DNA from: Burkholderiales bacterium RIFCSPLOWO2_02_FULL_57_36
GTDB lineage: Bacteria; Pseudomonadota; Gammaproteobacteria; Burkholderiales; Burkholderiaceae_D
Assembly: GCA_001770855.1 (NCBI GenBank)
Contig: MESE01000101.1
Span: 1 to 64,000 of the forward strand
Length of the DNA stretch: 64,000 nt
Direction of reading: 5' to 3'
In this document: positions 1 to 8,080 of the stretch, piece after piece
Layout of the letters: each line of letters begins with the position of its first letter
How positions within the stretch are numbered: position 1 is the stretch's first letter
Notes under the pieces: model-generated
Seen by the model: the letters and a program-made list of their open reading frames with translations, nothing else
The model's database searches: none
Told to the model about the DNA's origin: nothing
Made by a program: the position numbers and the translations under genes

Positions 1-228
1 AAGGTAGAGGTGGTTAGCATGGTGTCCGCTATCAAATGGCGGACACTATCGTGCGTCAGATCGAACTCAGCGTCCAGACGGTACTCAGAAGACGCTTACT
101 GGTATTGCGTATATGATTGCAATAGATCATGTCCAGGAAAAGTGGAAAACTTGATCACGCAAATACAATGGGATATTCCTCCGCATACTGGTTGTTATAA
201 AAATATACTTCGTCCGCCTGGCATATAG
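1..228 (+). CDS. Open frame running in from the left edge, possible Rhs tip C-terminus
   Basis: A reading frame is open from the first base and stops at 226-228, giving about 75 residues rich in Cys and Trp. No family is recognised. It ends 13 bases before the next start codon, the layout expected of a toxin tip followed by its immunity gene, and an Rhs core fragment lies 0.7 kb downstream. I infer, without proof, that it is the variable C-terminal end of an Rhs or similar polymorphic toxin whose body lies left of the window. It could equally be a chance open frame. Confidence 0.3.
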   Translation, partial: KVEVVSMVSAIKWRTLSCVRSNSASRRYSEDAYWYCVYDCNRSCPGKVENLITQIQWDIPPHTGCYKNILRPPGI

Positions 229-241
229 CCCATCGACCTTT

Positions 242-664
242 ATGAGCACATTCTCGATCAATGAAGCGGCATTAACAGAGATTCAACATATCTTTCGCCA
301 AAGCAAATGCCGCGACCCCGTCGCCCGACTATATGAAAGTGCGGATCCAGGGCATTTGTTTGATGAGTTCAAGACAGAACTTCTGAAGAAAACGCAGACT
401 GCGGAAGACTTGGGTGCCATGGGAAGAAAGCGATTCGAGGAAGTAGGAGATCAACTCAAATCCTCGCTCATGGTCGGCGCTTGTGAACGCACAGATTTCC
501 AACCTAAAGATTTGTGCGATGTAAATGGCATAACGCTTGTTATGGGTTTTGGGGTTGCTGAAATGCTGCGCGAATATTGTTTGACGTTTGAGGATGGCCG
601 TTTTTTATTCAGAGGCGCCGACAATGTGGCGCACACTTTGCGATCGCTCGCGAAGAAGAGTTAA
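242..664 (+). CDS. Hypothetical protein, candidate immunity protein
   Basis: This 140-residue soluble acidic protein has no signal peptide and no membrane segment. It belongs to no family I recognise. It starts with ATG 13 bases after the end of the preceding frame, and a hairpin terminator follows at about 720-763. The next gene downstream is an orphan Rhs core with its own short partner gene. The layout (tip, small gene, terminator, repeated twice) suggests an immunity protein for an Rhs-type toxin. That role is inferred from position only. The start is the first ATG in frame, with only a weak ribosome binding site. Confidence 0.55.
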   Translation: MSTFSINEAALTEIQHIFRQSKCRDPVARLYESADPGHLFDEFKTELLKKTQTAEDLGAMGRKRFEEVGDQLKSSLMVGACERTDFQPKDLCDVNGITLVMGFGVAEMLREYCLTFEDGRFLFRGADNVAHTLRSLAKKS

Positions 665-718
665 CAGAATCAAAGAAATCAAAGGGGCCAGGGTCGCATT
701 AAATCTTCCTTCAATTAA

Positions 719-763
719 AAAAAGCCGCCGCCTCCGAACCCCCGGGATGCAGTGGCTTCTTTT
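719..763 (+). terminator. Hairpin terminator after first tip cassette
   Basis: An A-run, an imperfect stem (AGCCGCC against AGTGGCT), a loop with CTCCGAAC and CCGGGATGCAGT, and then TTCTTTTTT. The same loop core recurs in the terminator at 1991-2033. The T-run after the stem fits a Rho-independent terminator for the gene at 242-664. Confidence 0.6.
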
Positions 764-933
764 TTGGCGGACCGGCGTCAGCGAGTGTTATACAAACCAT
801 GTCTTGCGCAAAACACTTGTGCCGCCCAAAATCGCGTCTAGGAAAAATTTAGCGAAACAGGGGGAAATGCCTACGCGTGATGTGCGCAAGCCGTTGATGC
901 GACTAGGAAAAATGGCGGTAGTTACGATGGCAC

Positions 934-1464
934 GTGTCAGGGCCAACACATTACAACTACTATCGCGATTACGATCCGGCGACGGGCAGGTATATCGAGA
1001 GTGATCCGATTGGGCTTGAAGGTGGAATCAATACCTACACCTATGTCGGCGGGAACCCACTTTCCTACATTGATCCTGACGGACTCAATGGAAAAAAAGG
1101 CGGCGGGGGGGTACTACCGAGAAATTATGGGAAGGATAAGCCAATGAATCCGATGCCAACGGCCGAAGAGATGCAAAGGGACGCAAAAAGGAAGCAAGAC
1201 CACGGCGAGAACTTAGAAGATTCTCTCAAGTGCTATTTTGGTTTGAGAAACTGTGAGGCTGAAGAAGAAATCGCAAAGACAAGAATCTGCGTGATGGCTC
1301 AGTGCACGTCTATATGCCCGGAACGTACTTTTACGATTGATTACAGAACAGGGGAGCACAGCGCTTATAACCCGGATAATGTTACATGCAAATGCTTGGT
1401 ATGGGGATGGAACCCAAAATATCAGGGCAAACCACTTCCCGGATTAGGAGCGCCAGGACGATGA
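934..1464 (+). pseudogene. Orphan Rhs core end with variable C-terminal tip
   Basis: The first 45 residues match the end of the Rhs repeat-associated core: [42 protein letters not shown]. After the core comes a variable tip of about 125 residues with eight Cys and no recognised toxin fold. The frame is closed just upstream by a TAG at 919-921, and no good ribosome binding site precedes the GTG at 934. The gene therefore lacks the usual thousand-residue Rhs body. It is best read as a displaced or stored tip cassette rather than a complete gene. Its stop overlaps the next start (ATGA), which ties the two genes together as toxin tip and partner. It may be silent, or be brought into use by recombination with an upstream rhs. 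Confidence 0.75.
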
Positions 1465-1865
1465 ATAAATCTATATTAATTGTTGGTGGTGCTGCACTTG
1501 TTCTTGTTCTCGGACTTGGTGGGTTCCACATTGGACGAGGTGTTGGCGAGGATTCGGCTCGACAGAAATTCGAAAAAGAAACCTATCTGCTTTTAAATCT
1601 TAACGCGGTTGCATCGTATGTTAGTTATGCGGAAATGTCGGCGCAAATCTCAGATGGGAAGTTGAATCAAGCGAAGTGCACTGCTAACGTTGTTGCTAGC
1701 GCCCACCTTAGGCAAGTGAAGGAATGCCTCGGACAACGCGGTTGTCGTGATGCTATTTATGATGAGGTCAAGAAGCTCGCTCCGGAACTTCTCGATGAGA
1801 GCAAGCTAAAATTTACGTACTATGAAAATGCGGAGGCGTGTTTCTCCGCAAACCCTGATAAGTAG
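1461..1865 (+). CDS. Membrane-anchored small protein, candidate immunity partner of the Rhs tip
   Basis: The ATG at 1461 overlaps the stop of the Rhs tip (ATGA), with AGGAG at about 1445. The 134-residue product has one N-terminal hydrophobic segment (residues 4-22) that can act as signal anchor or uncleaved signal. A polar domain with four Cys follows. If that domain is outside the cytoplasm, the Cys could form disulfides and the partner toxin would be expected to act in the periplasm. No family is recognised, so the immunity role rests on the coupling to the tip. A strong terminator follows at 1991-2033. Confidence 0.65.
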   Translation: MNKSILIVGGAALVLVLGLGGFHIGRGVGEDSARQKFEKETYLLLNLNAVASYVSYAEMSAQISDGKLNQAKCTANVVASAHLRQVKECLGQRGCRDAIYDEVKKLAPELLDESKLKFTYYENAEACFSANPDK

Positions 1866-1990
1866 CAAGCGTGGTTTGGGCTGAGCAGGTTGGCGCTGAA
1901 CTTGCGAGACGCGCAACGAATTGATACGAAAGCATGGGGTCAGTTCTATGAACGGACCTAGGTGACAGACCACGATTAATTTCAAATAAA

Positions 1991-2033
1991 AAAGCGACTG
2001 CCTCCGAACTCCCCGGATGCAGTCGCTTCTTTC
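1991..2033 (+). terminator. Hairpin terminator after second tip cassette
   Basis: AAGCGACTGC at 1992-2001 pairs perfectly with GCAGTCGCTT at 2019-2028. The loop holds a small inner stem (TCCG/CGGA). A T-rich stretch follows. The loop is nearly the same as in the terminator at 719-763. Nothing that looks like a gene is seen from here to the transposon end at about 2250. Confidence 0.75.
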
Positions 2034-2248
2034 TTTAGCCGCTCGATCGGCGGCGATTATGGAGGCGGCGTGCCTACTCCGTGTTGCGTGTCTCGCTTCC
2101 GTCGTATTTCCAGCCAATCTGCCATCGCCCGATTTTGTGAAGATTTCCTGAATTTTCCCACCTTCGCGTCGACCGATTTCCGACCCCGAACCACATTGCC
2201 ATCGCACCCTGAATCAAATTGCCGTCATAGCGGATAGCGACGGCACAG

Positions 2249-2276
2249 TAAAAAGGGGGACATCCCTGTCCCCCCA
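2249..2276 (-). terminator. Terminator of the transposon operon
   Basis: Read on the minus strand, GGGGGACA, a GGGA loop and TGTCCCCC are followed by TTTTTA. This makes an 8-bp perfect GC-rich stem with a T-run, placed about 35 bases after the last transposon gene. It lies inside a wider 10-bp inverted repeat (AGCGGATAGC at 2229-2238, GCTATCCGCT at 2294-2303). Confidence 0.75.
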
Positions 2277-2311
2277 GCACTACGACCATTCCGGCTATCC
2301 GCTCAGCTCAA

Positions 2312-2491
2312 CTAAAACGGTGCCTCATCCTCCACCCACAATTCCCGCTGCGACGCCTCCTGCAGCATTGCCTTCACATCATCGCCATACGTCCGCAGCA
2401 GCACCTCACGCACCTGATCGAGGAATTCGATCAGCGCGAACGCCTCTTCGGCTCGCAGATGCGTGACGATCGTGTTCACACGCATGCTCAT
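2312..2491 (-). CDS. 59-aa accessory protein of the transposon
   Basis: The ATG at 2491 overlaps the stop of the ATPase gene (ATGA) and the frame runs to TAG at 2312-2314. The product is a 59-residue, acidic, mostly helical protein starting MSMRVNTIVTHLRAEE and ending WVEDEAPF. It shares the codon use and the tight coupling of the transposase operon and is followed at once by the operon terminator. The family is not recognised. By position it may help target choice or regulate the transposase, but nothing in the sequence proves this. Confidence 0.65.
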   Translation of the reverse strand: MSMRVNTIVTHLRAEEAFALIEFLDQVREVLLRTYGDDVKAMLQEASQRELWVEDEAPF

Positions 2492-3312
2492 GGCCGACCC
2501 CGGTCCGATTTGACCTGCTGCTTGAGCAAAGCCTCATGCGATCGCCAATGCGGTTGCAGCAGCGCCGCATTCACATGCGAGACCGTGACGATCCGCTGAC
2601 GATCCAGGCAAGTGGCAACCAGGCTTGCATAACAGAGGTTGCGGCACAACCGCAGATTCCCCTGCACCGCCCGTGCGATGACCTGCAAGGCCGCCTCATC
2701 GAAGGTATTGGCGCCCAACCCGACCGCAGCCAGCTCGGCGACGATGAAAGCGGCCAAGTCCGCATCGCACAGCGGCAGCAACTGCTTCGAATAACTGATC
2801 CGGCTCTTGATATCCTCATTGCACAGCAGCGACAGGCGATGCAGCAATTCCGGATGACCGAGCAAGACCAGATTGTGTCGTTTCGGGAAGCGCTCGAACA
2901 AGAGACGCAATTTGCGCAAGATGCCGATCTCAAGCAAATGCGCATCGTCGATCACGATGACCAGCGTTTTTTGCGATTGTACATGGCGGACCGCCGCTTG
3001 CACCAACTCTTTTTCAACGTCCTTCATTGGCGCCTGCACCTGCAGCGACGCGGCCAACAGGCGCAGGATCGGCTGGTACGTGTGCATGGTCTGGGTGAAG
3101 GATACGACCACGGTATCGCGCTCTTTGCCCATCTGTTCCAGATGCGCGCGGATGACCGACTTGCCCACGCCGGGATGGCCGATGATGGCCGAGAAACCGC
3201 CGTGCTGCGCATGGATCTTGATCATCTCGACTGCTTCCGCCTGCTGCGGCAGCAGCGCCGGCGCGTTGCGGTAAAACGGTTCGCGCGTGATCCCGAAGGT
3301 GGCCTTGATCAT
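2488..3312 (-). CDS. AAA ATPase, TniB/ExeA-like transposition partner
   Basis: The 274-residue protein begins MIKATFGITREPFY, the typical opening of ExeA/TniB ATPases. Walker A is GHPGVGKS (residues 45-52) and Walker B is VIVIDDAH (118-125). The C-terminal part fits the helical lid of the family. The start at 3312 is chosen because ATGA overlaps the transposase stop and the family begins here; a longer upstream frame has no support. Proteins of this type bind DNA with ATP and steer the DDE transposase to its target, as TniB, TnsC and MuB do. The assignment to the family is firm; the exact target rule is unknown. Confidence 0.88.
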   Translation of the reverse strand: MIKATFGITREPFYRNAPALLPQQAEAVEMIKIHAQHGGFSAIIGHPGVGKSVIRAHLEQMGKERDTVVVSFTQTMHTYQPILRLLAASLQVQAPMKDVEKELVQAAVRHVQSQKTLVIVIDDAHLLEIGILRKLRLLFERFPKRHNLVLLGHPELLHRLSLLCNEDIKSRISYSKQLLPLCDADLAAFIVAELAAVGLGANTFDEAALQVIARAVQGNLRLCRNLCYASLVATCLDRQRIVTVSHVNAALLQPHWRSHEALLKQQVKSDRGRP

Positions 3313-4556
3313 GCCGTCTCCTCGGCGTCGTCCATCGCCGGCGCACGCAGGCGCGCATTGGCATGCAGATCGAGCGCCATTGCTTCGCCCATGCGCTGCC
3401 CATCGAAATACACGATGAAACGGTCTCGCCGCATGCGGTCGTAGCGCACACAAATTGTCTTCTCGCGCAGATCGACCGGACATTCATGGCGCGCCCCGTT
3501 GATCGAGAACACATTGGTCTTGCTGACCTTGCGTGATTCTTCGATGAAGAACACTTCGGCCGAATAGGCGTCGTCAGTCAGGAATTTCACCCGGTTGCGA
3601 TCCAGATTGAAACGATCGACCGGCGCCATCTGGATACCGCTGTGGAACTTCGCGTTGTATTCCTCTTCGACCCACTGGTGGGTCAGCCGGTTGAGTTCCT
3701 CAAGCGACGCGAACGAGCGATGCAAGGTCAAGAACCGGTCCCGGAAACCACGGAAGAAACGTTCGATCTTGCCCTTGGCCGCGCCATCGCGAATCGGCGC
3801 ATGGGATAAATGAATGTCCAATCGCACGCACGCTTGCAGGATTTCCCTGGACGTGTAATTCGCGCCATTGTCGAAATACAGGCGCTCCGGTTTGCCGCGT
3901 TTATACAACGCCGAACGAAAGGCATACACCATGTTTTCTGTATTGTCGCGGGCAAAGAATTCGGCGTGCGTGATCACCCTGGACGCGTCGTCGATAAAGG
4001 CAATCAGGAAGGTCTTTTTCCATTGCCCGTCGGCTTGTTTGATGGTCGGGCCAACCATCGTGTCGGCTTGCCAGAGCTGATTGGCGAACTGCATCGCGAA
4101 CGACAGCCGCTGCTTCTGCACGGCGGCCTCGTCGAGCAAATGGTGGCTGCGCACCATGCGGTAAAACGTGGTCGGCGCCAGTTGCGCGCGGACAAACAAG
4201 CCGCGTTGCAGGAGCACCCGATAGAGAACACTTTTCGGAATCACCCCCACCTTGTTGGGCACGAGCGACGGCAGCACCTCGTGGATCGCCTCGGCCAATT
4301 GATTGACCTGCACCTTGCGAGTGGCGTTCTTATCGAAACGGGTTTTGTTTTCCAGAGTGGTGACGCCGTTTTTTCGATGCCGATACAGCCAGGTGCTGAT
4401 GGTGCGCCAGGTGAAGCGGTAAGTGTGGCCCGAGAGCGCGTCGGTGAAGGTCTTGTCGGCGACCAGCTTGATCCGTTCGCGCATCTGCTCGCCGGGCGCA
4501 TCATGCACGGCATGCAAGACGCGCAGGCGCAATTCGAAAGAAGGTTTTGCAGCCAT
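3309..4556 (-). CDS. DDE transposase, Mu/TniA-type integrase core
   Basis: A 415-residue transposase. An N-terminal helix-turn-helix region (about residues 40-150) precedes an rve-type catalytic core with Asp165 (QADTMVG), Asp229 (YFDNGANY) and Glu265 (GKIERFF). A Mu-type C-terminal beta domain follows at about residues 320-400. The start at 4556 has AAGGAG at 4562-4567; an upstream ATG at 4613 would add 19 residues without a binding site. The gene looks intact, with all three catalytic acids present. It overlaps the ATPase gene by four bases, so the two are translated together. It is expected to cut and join the transposon ends. Confidence 0.9.
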   Translation of the reverse strand: MAAKPSFELRLRVLHAVHDAPGEQMRERIKLVADKTFTDALSGHTYRFTWRTISTWLYRHRKNGVTTLENKTRFDKNATRKVQVNQLAEAIHEVLPSLVPNKVGVIPKSVLYRVLLQRGLFVRAQLAPTTFYRMVRSHHLLDEAAVQKQRLSFAMQFANQLWQADTMVGPTIKQADGQWKKTFLIAFIDDASRVITHAEFFARDNTENMVYAFRSALYKRGKPERLYFDNGANYTSREILQACVRLDIHLSHAPIRDGAAKGKIERFFRGFRDRFLTLHRSFASLEELNRLTHQWVEEEYNAKFHSGIQMAPVDRFNLDRNRVKFLTDDAYSAEVFFIEESRKVSKTNVFSINGARHECPVDLREKTICVRYDRMRRDRFIVYFDGQRMGEAMALDLHANARLRAPAMDDAEETA

Positions 4557-4708
4557 GATTTTTCTCCTTGAAGTCAACAGAATGCGCAGCGTATCCGCCG
4601 CGCCAGAGATCATCCAGAGACATAAGCTGTTGCGCGGGCAAGGGGGTAAAAATCAGCGGAGCGACATCGGCGGGAACGACAGGAAGTGGAGAAAGAAAGG
4701 ACGAACCA

Positions 4709-5278
4709 TCAAAGAAACGATCGCTGCGTCTGCTGCTGATAGTTCGCGCAAAGCGGCGCCCCGAAACGCTGCAAGAGTTGCGTGCAGGTCGAGGCCAGTA
4801 ATCCGGTTCGGACCGGACGCTTCGCCGCAACCGGCACTGCAGCGGCCACATCGGCATCCTGTAATGGTGGTTGATGCGACAGGCTGCGGTAGCCACTCAA
4901 CTGTGCACCCAGGCGATGGAGCCAACGATAAGCATGGCGCGGATCGTCCCTGCCGGTGGTTTGCTCATACGCCTGCTGCACGGTCCTGCCCGCCATCAGG
5001 GCCAGCATGAACGCGACCACATGCGCGCCCGTGTAGCGCAGCCAGCGCACCGTCGCATCCAGATACAGCCGCATGGTGCGGCCACAGCCCGTGTGGCGCT
5101 GCCGATTGGAACAGAACACCCGCTTGCCGACAGCTTGCGGGTCGGCGCCTGCCTGTTTCTTGTAGACGAAGCCGTGAGAAACCAGTTGATGCGTTTGCTG
5201 GCAATGCCGGCATGGCACTTGGTCCAATTGCCTGGTTTGTTGCTCTATGGCTTGTAGACTGGGGTAGTAGCGTTGCAT
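4709..5278 (-). CDS. Zinc-ribbon helix-turn-helix protein of the transposon
   Basis: The 189-residue product has a Cys4 zinc ribbon: CRHC at residues 23-26, then Cys56 and Cys65. A basic helical region follows. It is the first gene of the transposon operon, 152 bases upstream of the transposase start. Layout and zinc ribbon resemble the short IS1-InsA-like or TniQ/TnsD-like DNA readers, but the match is too weak to choose. It may recognise the target or the transposon ends. The direct repeats upstream at 5318-5460 could be its binding sites or those of the transposase. Confidence 0.6.
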   Translation of the reverse strand: MQRYYPSLQAIEQQTRQLDQVPCRHCQQTHQLVSHGFVYKKQAGADPQAVGKRVFCSNRQRHTGCGRTMRLYLDATVRWLRYTGAHVVAFMLALMAGRTVQQAYEQTTGRDDPRHAYRWLHRLGAQLSGYRSLSHQPPLQDADVAAAVPVAAKRPVRTGLLASTCTQLLQRFGAPLCANYQQQTQRSFL

Positions 5279-5317
5279 GACGGTACCTGGATCGAAAAAG
5301 GCACCTATTTTGCAGTA

Positions 5318-5460
5318 ATCAATTTACACAGGAAAAATGGGCATTCCGCTGTCGCGGCTGCATTATTTGCAAACCCCATTGAACATCCAACGTCTCCAAA
5401 CCAAAACACAAAAGCCAAAGCCGCACCTGAACCGAGCAGTATTCAATTTCTACAGGAAAA
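5318..5460. repeat. Two direct repeats near the transposon's right end
   Basis: TCAATTTACACAGGAAAA (about 5319-5336) and TCAATTTCTACAGGAAAA (about 5443-5460) match at 16 of 18 bases and lie about 124 bases apart. Transposons of the Mu/Tn7/TniA type carry several short transposase-binding repeats inside each end, which is the likely role here. The stretch 5279-5685 holds no gene. Confidence 0.55.
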
Positions 5461-5685
5461 TTCGCTTGCCCGAATTTGCGTTATAACCGACAGGCGCTTT
5501 GATGATGTGAAATCAGTACAGATAGGCCGGTTTGTACGGTGGCAGGGCGGGAAATTACAACCCCCGGCGAACAGGTGGCCCGCCATGTCAGCATCGTCAT
5601 CATCGAACTCAATGTCCTCTAAAGCCCTGGAAAGGATGTTAAAAAATGAAGAAAATATCGAACCAAACCCACTCAGGAATCCGGG

Positions 5686-5928
5686 TCAAGACATGCTTGG
5701 CTTAAAAAACATACGACAAGTAGCCTGACACAGAGGGTGAATGCAATGCACCCGCCCGTCAAACATCAATGCCGTGTGTTTTGGGTTGCGGGTAAGTACG
5801 GTTACCTGTTGTCCATCCGCGAGCAAGGCACGAACCAGAAGCTGTCCAATGAAGCCGGTTGCACCGGTTACTAAAACGTTCTCGGCATGGTCGCTGAAAT
5901 GAATTGGCGGAAGATTCTCTTCGTTCAT
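5686..5928 (-). pseudogene. Truncated NAD-dependent epimerase (SDR) gene
   Basis: The frame starts MNEENLPPIHF and shows a clear Rossmann start, VLVTGATGFIGQLLVRALL, then LTRNPKHTALMFDGRV. After about 60 residues the homology stops and the frame ends at 5686, whereas complete epimerases of this kind have 280-450 residues. The ATG lies one base beyond the stop of the upstream gene (TGAAATG), so it was the second gene of an operon with the ornithine cyclodeaminase-like gene. The break near 5730 is taken as the insertion or deletion point of the transposon. Confidence 0.8.
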
Positions 5929-5929
5929 T

Positions 5930-6886
5930 TCAACTCTCCCGGGTTGTCGCGGCCCATGCGAGATTGGCTGCACATAAATCCTCGATTCCGGTGCCGACCG
6001 ATTTGAACAACGTGATCTGTTGCGGGTCGGTGCGCCCGGTATGCCGGCCTGAACTCAGGTCGGCCAGTTCGGCGGCGATGGCGTCCGGCGTGAAAGATCC
6101 GGACGCGATCGGCTGGATCAGGTCGCCTGCCTCGGCCAGCGTGCCTGCAATGGTGTCGACAAATACTGTCGACATATTGATCAGCTTGTCGTCCGCTTCG
6201 CGCATGTTCGGTTTGAATCCGCCGACCAGATCGACATGCGTGCCGGATTGAATCCATTGGCCGAGCACGATCGGTGTGGTGCTGGTGGTGGCGCAACTGA
6301 TGATATCGGCGCTACGCGCCTCCGCTTCGAGGTCGGTTGCCGTCTGTATGGAAACGCCCTGCGGCAGATCCTGAAGCCCGATCTGATGCGCGGTGTCCTC
6401 GGCCTTTTCTTTGGAGCGTCCCCACACCCTGATGTTTCGAATCGGCCGCGCCGCGCAATGGGCGGCAGCCATATAGGGCGCGAGCGTGCCGGTACCGACC
6501 AGCAGCAGCGTTGCGCTGTCAGGGCGAGACAGGTAAGTCGACGCCAGCGCCGACGCGGCAGCGGTTCGGCGCAATGTCAGTTCTTCGCCATCGATCATTG
6601 CAAGCGGAACGCCGGTGGTCGCATCGAACAGAATAAAAATCGAGTGCACCGTCGGCAGTTGTTTTGCCGGATTTCCGGGTGCGACAGTGACCAGCTTGAC
6701 CCCCATATTGCTTTCGGGTTGCCAGGTCGGCATGAGCAGCAGGACCGTGCCGGCTTGCTCAGATACGGTATGTACATGCCGGGTCGGCGCTTGTATATTT
6801 TCCCGAAAAGCCTGACGCAAGGCGGCAATCAATGCGGAGTAGGGTAATGCGGTACGTACTTGCTCTCCGCTAACATAAGGGATCAT
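5930..6886 (-). CDS. Ornithine cyclodeaminase / mu-crystallin family protein
   Basis: The 318-residue protein has the family layout. An N-terminal dimerisation part contains MGVKLVTVAPGN and LPTVHSIFILFDATTG, with MIDGEELTLRRTAAASALAS after it. A Rossmann domain follows (LLLVGTGTLAPYMAAAH, then RVWGRSKEKAE). Members are ornithine cyclodeaminases, alanine dehydrogenases, or reductases of cyclic imines such as pyrroline-2-carboxylate. The sequence alone does not tell which substrate is used. It is the first gene of a broken operon with the truncated epimerase. Confidence 0.85.
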   Translation of the reverse strand: MIPYVSGEQVRTALPYSALIAALRQAFRENIQAPTRHVHTVSEQAGTVLLLMPTWQPESNMGVKLVTVAPGNPAKQLPTVHSIFILFDATTGVPLAMIDGEELTLRRTAAASALASTYLSRPDSATLLLVGTGTLAPYMAAAHCAARPIRNIRVWGRSKEKAEDTAHQIGLQDLPQGVSIQTATDLEAEARSADIISCATTSTTPIVLGQWIQSGTHVDLVGGFKPNMREADDKLINMSTVFVDTIAGTLAEAGDLIQPIASGSFTPDAIAAELADLSSGRHTGRTDPQQITLFKSVGTGIEDLCAANLAWAATTRES

Positions 6887-7076
6887 ATCGGTCTACGGTA
6901 ATGGTTTGTGCCAGCGTACGTAATGATCCGATGTGCGTCAACTGCAGCGACCGATGGGCTGATTTGAAAAGGGGCCGTCTGCCGACAGTGAATTCAAAGG
7001 CGGCACGACGGCGATCGGCAACAAGCCGGCTTGATTGATTTTTTCTTGTTAAGCCGAGGCCGCCGATAAAAATTAC

Positions 7077-7496
7077 TTAGGCCAATGCAACTTTGACGTC
7101 GATGTTACCGCGCGTTGCATTGGAGTACGGGCAGACTTCGTGGGCTTTATTGACCAGCGCCTGGGCAGCTTCCGCTTCCATGCCTGGCAATGCGACCAGC
7201 AAGTCTACTGCCAGCGCAAAGCCGCCTTTGCCGTTCGGGCCGATGCCGACTTCCGCAGTGACCGCTGCGTCTGCAGGCAACGCGGTCTTCATGTGCATGG
7301 CAACGAGTTTCATTGCCGACAGAAAGCAGGCGGAATAGCCGGCTGCAAATAATTGTTCCGGATTGGTGCCTTCGCCGCCGGCGCCGCCGAGTTCCTTCGG
7401 GGTGCTCAGCTTGACGTCGAGACGGGCGTCATTGGTGACGGCGCGGCCTTCGCGGCCGCCGGTTGCTGTTGCCAAAGCCTTGTATGCGATTTGCAT
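7077..7496 (-). CDS. ohr: Organic hydroperoxide resistance protein Ohr
   Basis: The 139-residue protein belongs to the Ohr/OsmC family. The two catalytic Cys are Cys57 (GYSACFLSA) and Cys122 ([11 protein letters not shown]). The NPEQLFAAG motif with Glu47 is present. It reduces fatty-acid and other organic hydroperoxides in the cytoplasm using lipoylated partners. The start at 7496 has AGGAG just upstream; a longer frame to 7556 lacks one and would cover the promoter. Upstream lie the OhrR palindrome and then ohrR in the same direction, the classic peroxide-induced pair. Confidence 0.95.
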   Translation of the reverse strand: MQIAYKALATATGGREGRAVTNDARLDVKLSTPKELGGAGGEGTNPEQLFAAGYSACFLSAMKLVAMHMKTALPADAAVTAEVGIGPNGKGGFALAVDLLVALPGMEAEAAQALVNKAHEVCPYSNATRGNIDVKVALA

Positions 7497-7550
7497 GAAT
7501 TTCTCCTGGGTGGATTGAATGGATGAATCTGTTTTCAGAAATCGTATTAT

Positions 7551-7583
7551 ACACAATTAAATTGTGTGCAATGTAAATTGTGT
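7551..7583. promoter_or_regulatory. OhrR operator
   Basis: ACACAATT (7551-7558) and AATTGTGT (7560-7567) form a perfect inverted repeat around one base. A further AATTGTGT half-site lies at 7576-7583. The known OhrR box of other bacteria is an inverted TACAATT/AATTGTA, so this fits well. It sits between ohrR and ohr, 55 bases before the ohr start. Confidence 0.8.
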
Positions 7584-7619
7584 TTTGTGGCGGCTGAGGC
7601 GATGTATCAGGAGGCGGGA

Positions 7620-8078
7620 TCAGGTATTGGATCGAATCAGGTCGTCGCGGATGACGGAAAGTTGCGCTCGCAGATTGCCGATGGCTGCTTGCGACTGTCC
7701 GCTGGCGCACAGCATCTGATGTGGAATCTCCTGCGCTTTCTTCTTGAGCAGGCGTCCATCCTTGGTCAATGTGATGCGTACCTGCCGTTCGTCGGCGTCG
7801 TCGCGGATGCGTGCTATCAGGCCTGATGCCTCGAGGCGCTTGAGCAGCGGCGTCAAGGTGCCGGAATCGAGAAAAAGCCGCTCCCCGATACTCTTGACCA
7901 GCACGTCGTCCTGTTGCCACAGCACCAGCAGCACCAGGTATTGCGGGTAAGTGATTCCGAGCCGGTCGAGATACGGCTTGTAGGTTTTTGTCATGGCAAG
8001 CGACGCCGAATACAGTGAAAAACAGAACTGGTTATCGAGCGCCAGCATGTCGGCGGATTGGGAGCGGGATTTCGACAT
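7620..8078 (-). CDS. ohrR: Organic peroxide sensor, MarR-family repressor OhrR
   Basis: The 152-residue protein is a MarR-type winged helix with the reactive Cys of OhrR at residue 19 (DNQFCFSLYS). The recognition helix region reads LFLDSGTLTPLLKRLEASGLI and the wing has RDDADERQVRITLT. Oxidation of the Cys by organic peroxides releases DNA and turns on ohr. Two starts are possible: 8084 overlaps the stop of the SDR gene, but AAGGA is placed correctly only for 8078. The gene is therefore probably translated after the SDR gene in one transcript. The operator lies just downstream, so ohr also has its own promoter. Confidence 0.92.
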   Translation of the reverse strand: MSKSRSQSADMLALDNQFCFSLYSASLAMTKTYKPYLDRLGITYPQYLVLLVLWQQDDVLVKSIGERLFLDSGTLTPLLKRLEASGLIARIRDDADERQVRITLTKDGRLLKKKAQEIPHQMLCASGQSQAAIGNLRAQLSVIRDDLIRSNT

Positions 8079-8080
8079 CG

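Larger units (their letters stand above)
2249..5730 (-). mobile_element. TniA/TniB-like four-gene transposon
   Basis: Four minus-strand genes lie in order: zinc-ribbon protein (4709-5278), DDE transposase (3309-4556), AAA ATPase (2488-3312) and a 59-aa protein (2312-2491). The last three are joined by ATGA overlaps. A transposase with a separate ATPase partner is the TniA/TniB, Tn7 and Mu pattern. The limits given are approximate. The right end is put where the epimerase reading breaks off near 5730, and the left end at the operon terminator. I could not identify matching terminal inverted repeats or a target duplication by eye. Confidence 0.65.

Noticed and set aside
2074-2289. 71-residue minus-strand frame at the transposon's left end
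   Set aside because: Runs through the terminator hairpin and has no start signal.
2536-3444. 302-residue plus-strand frame opposite the ATPase gene
   Set aside because: Antisense shadow of a gene with Walker motifs; no binding site or known motif.
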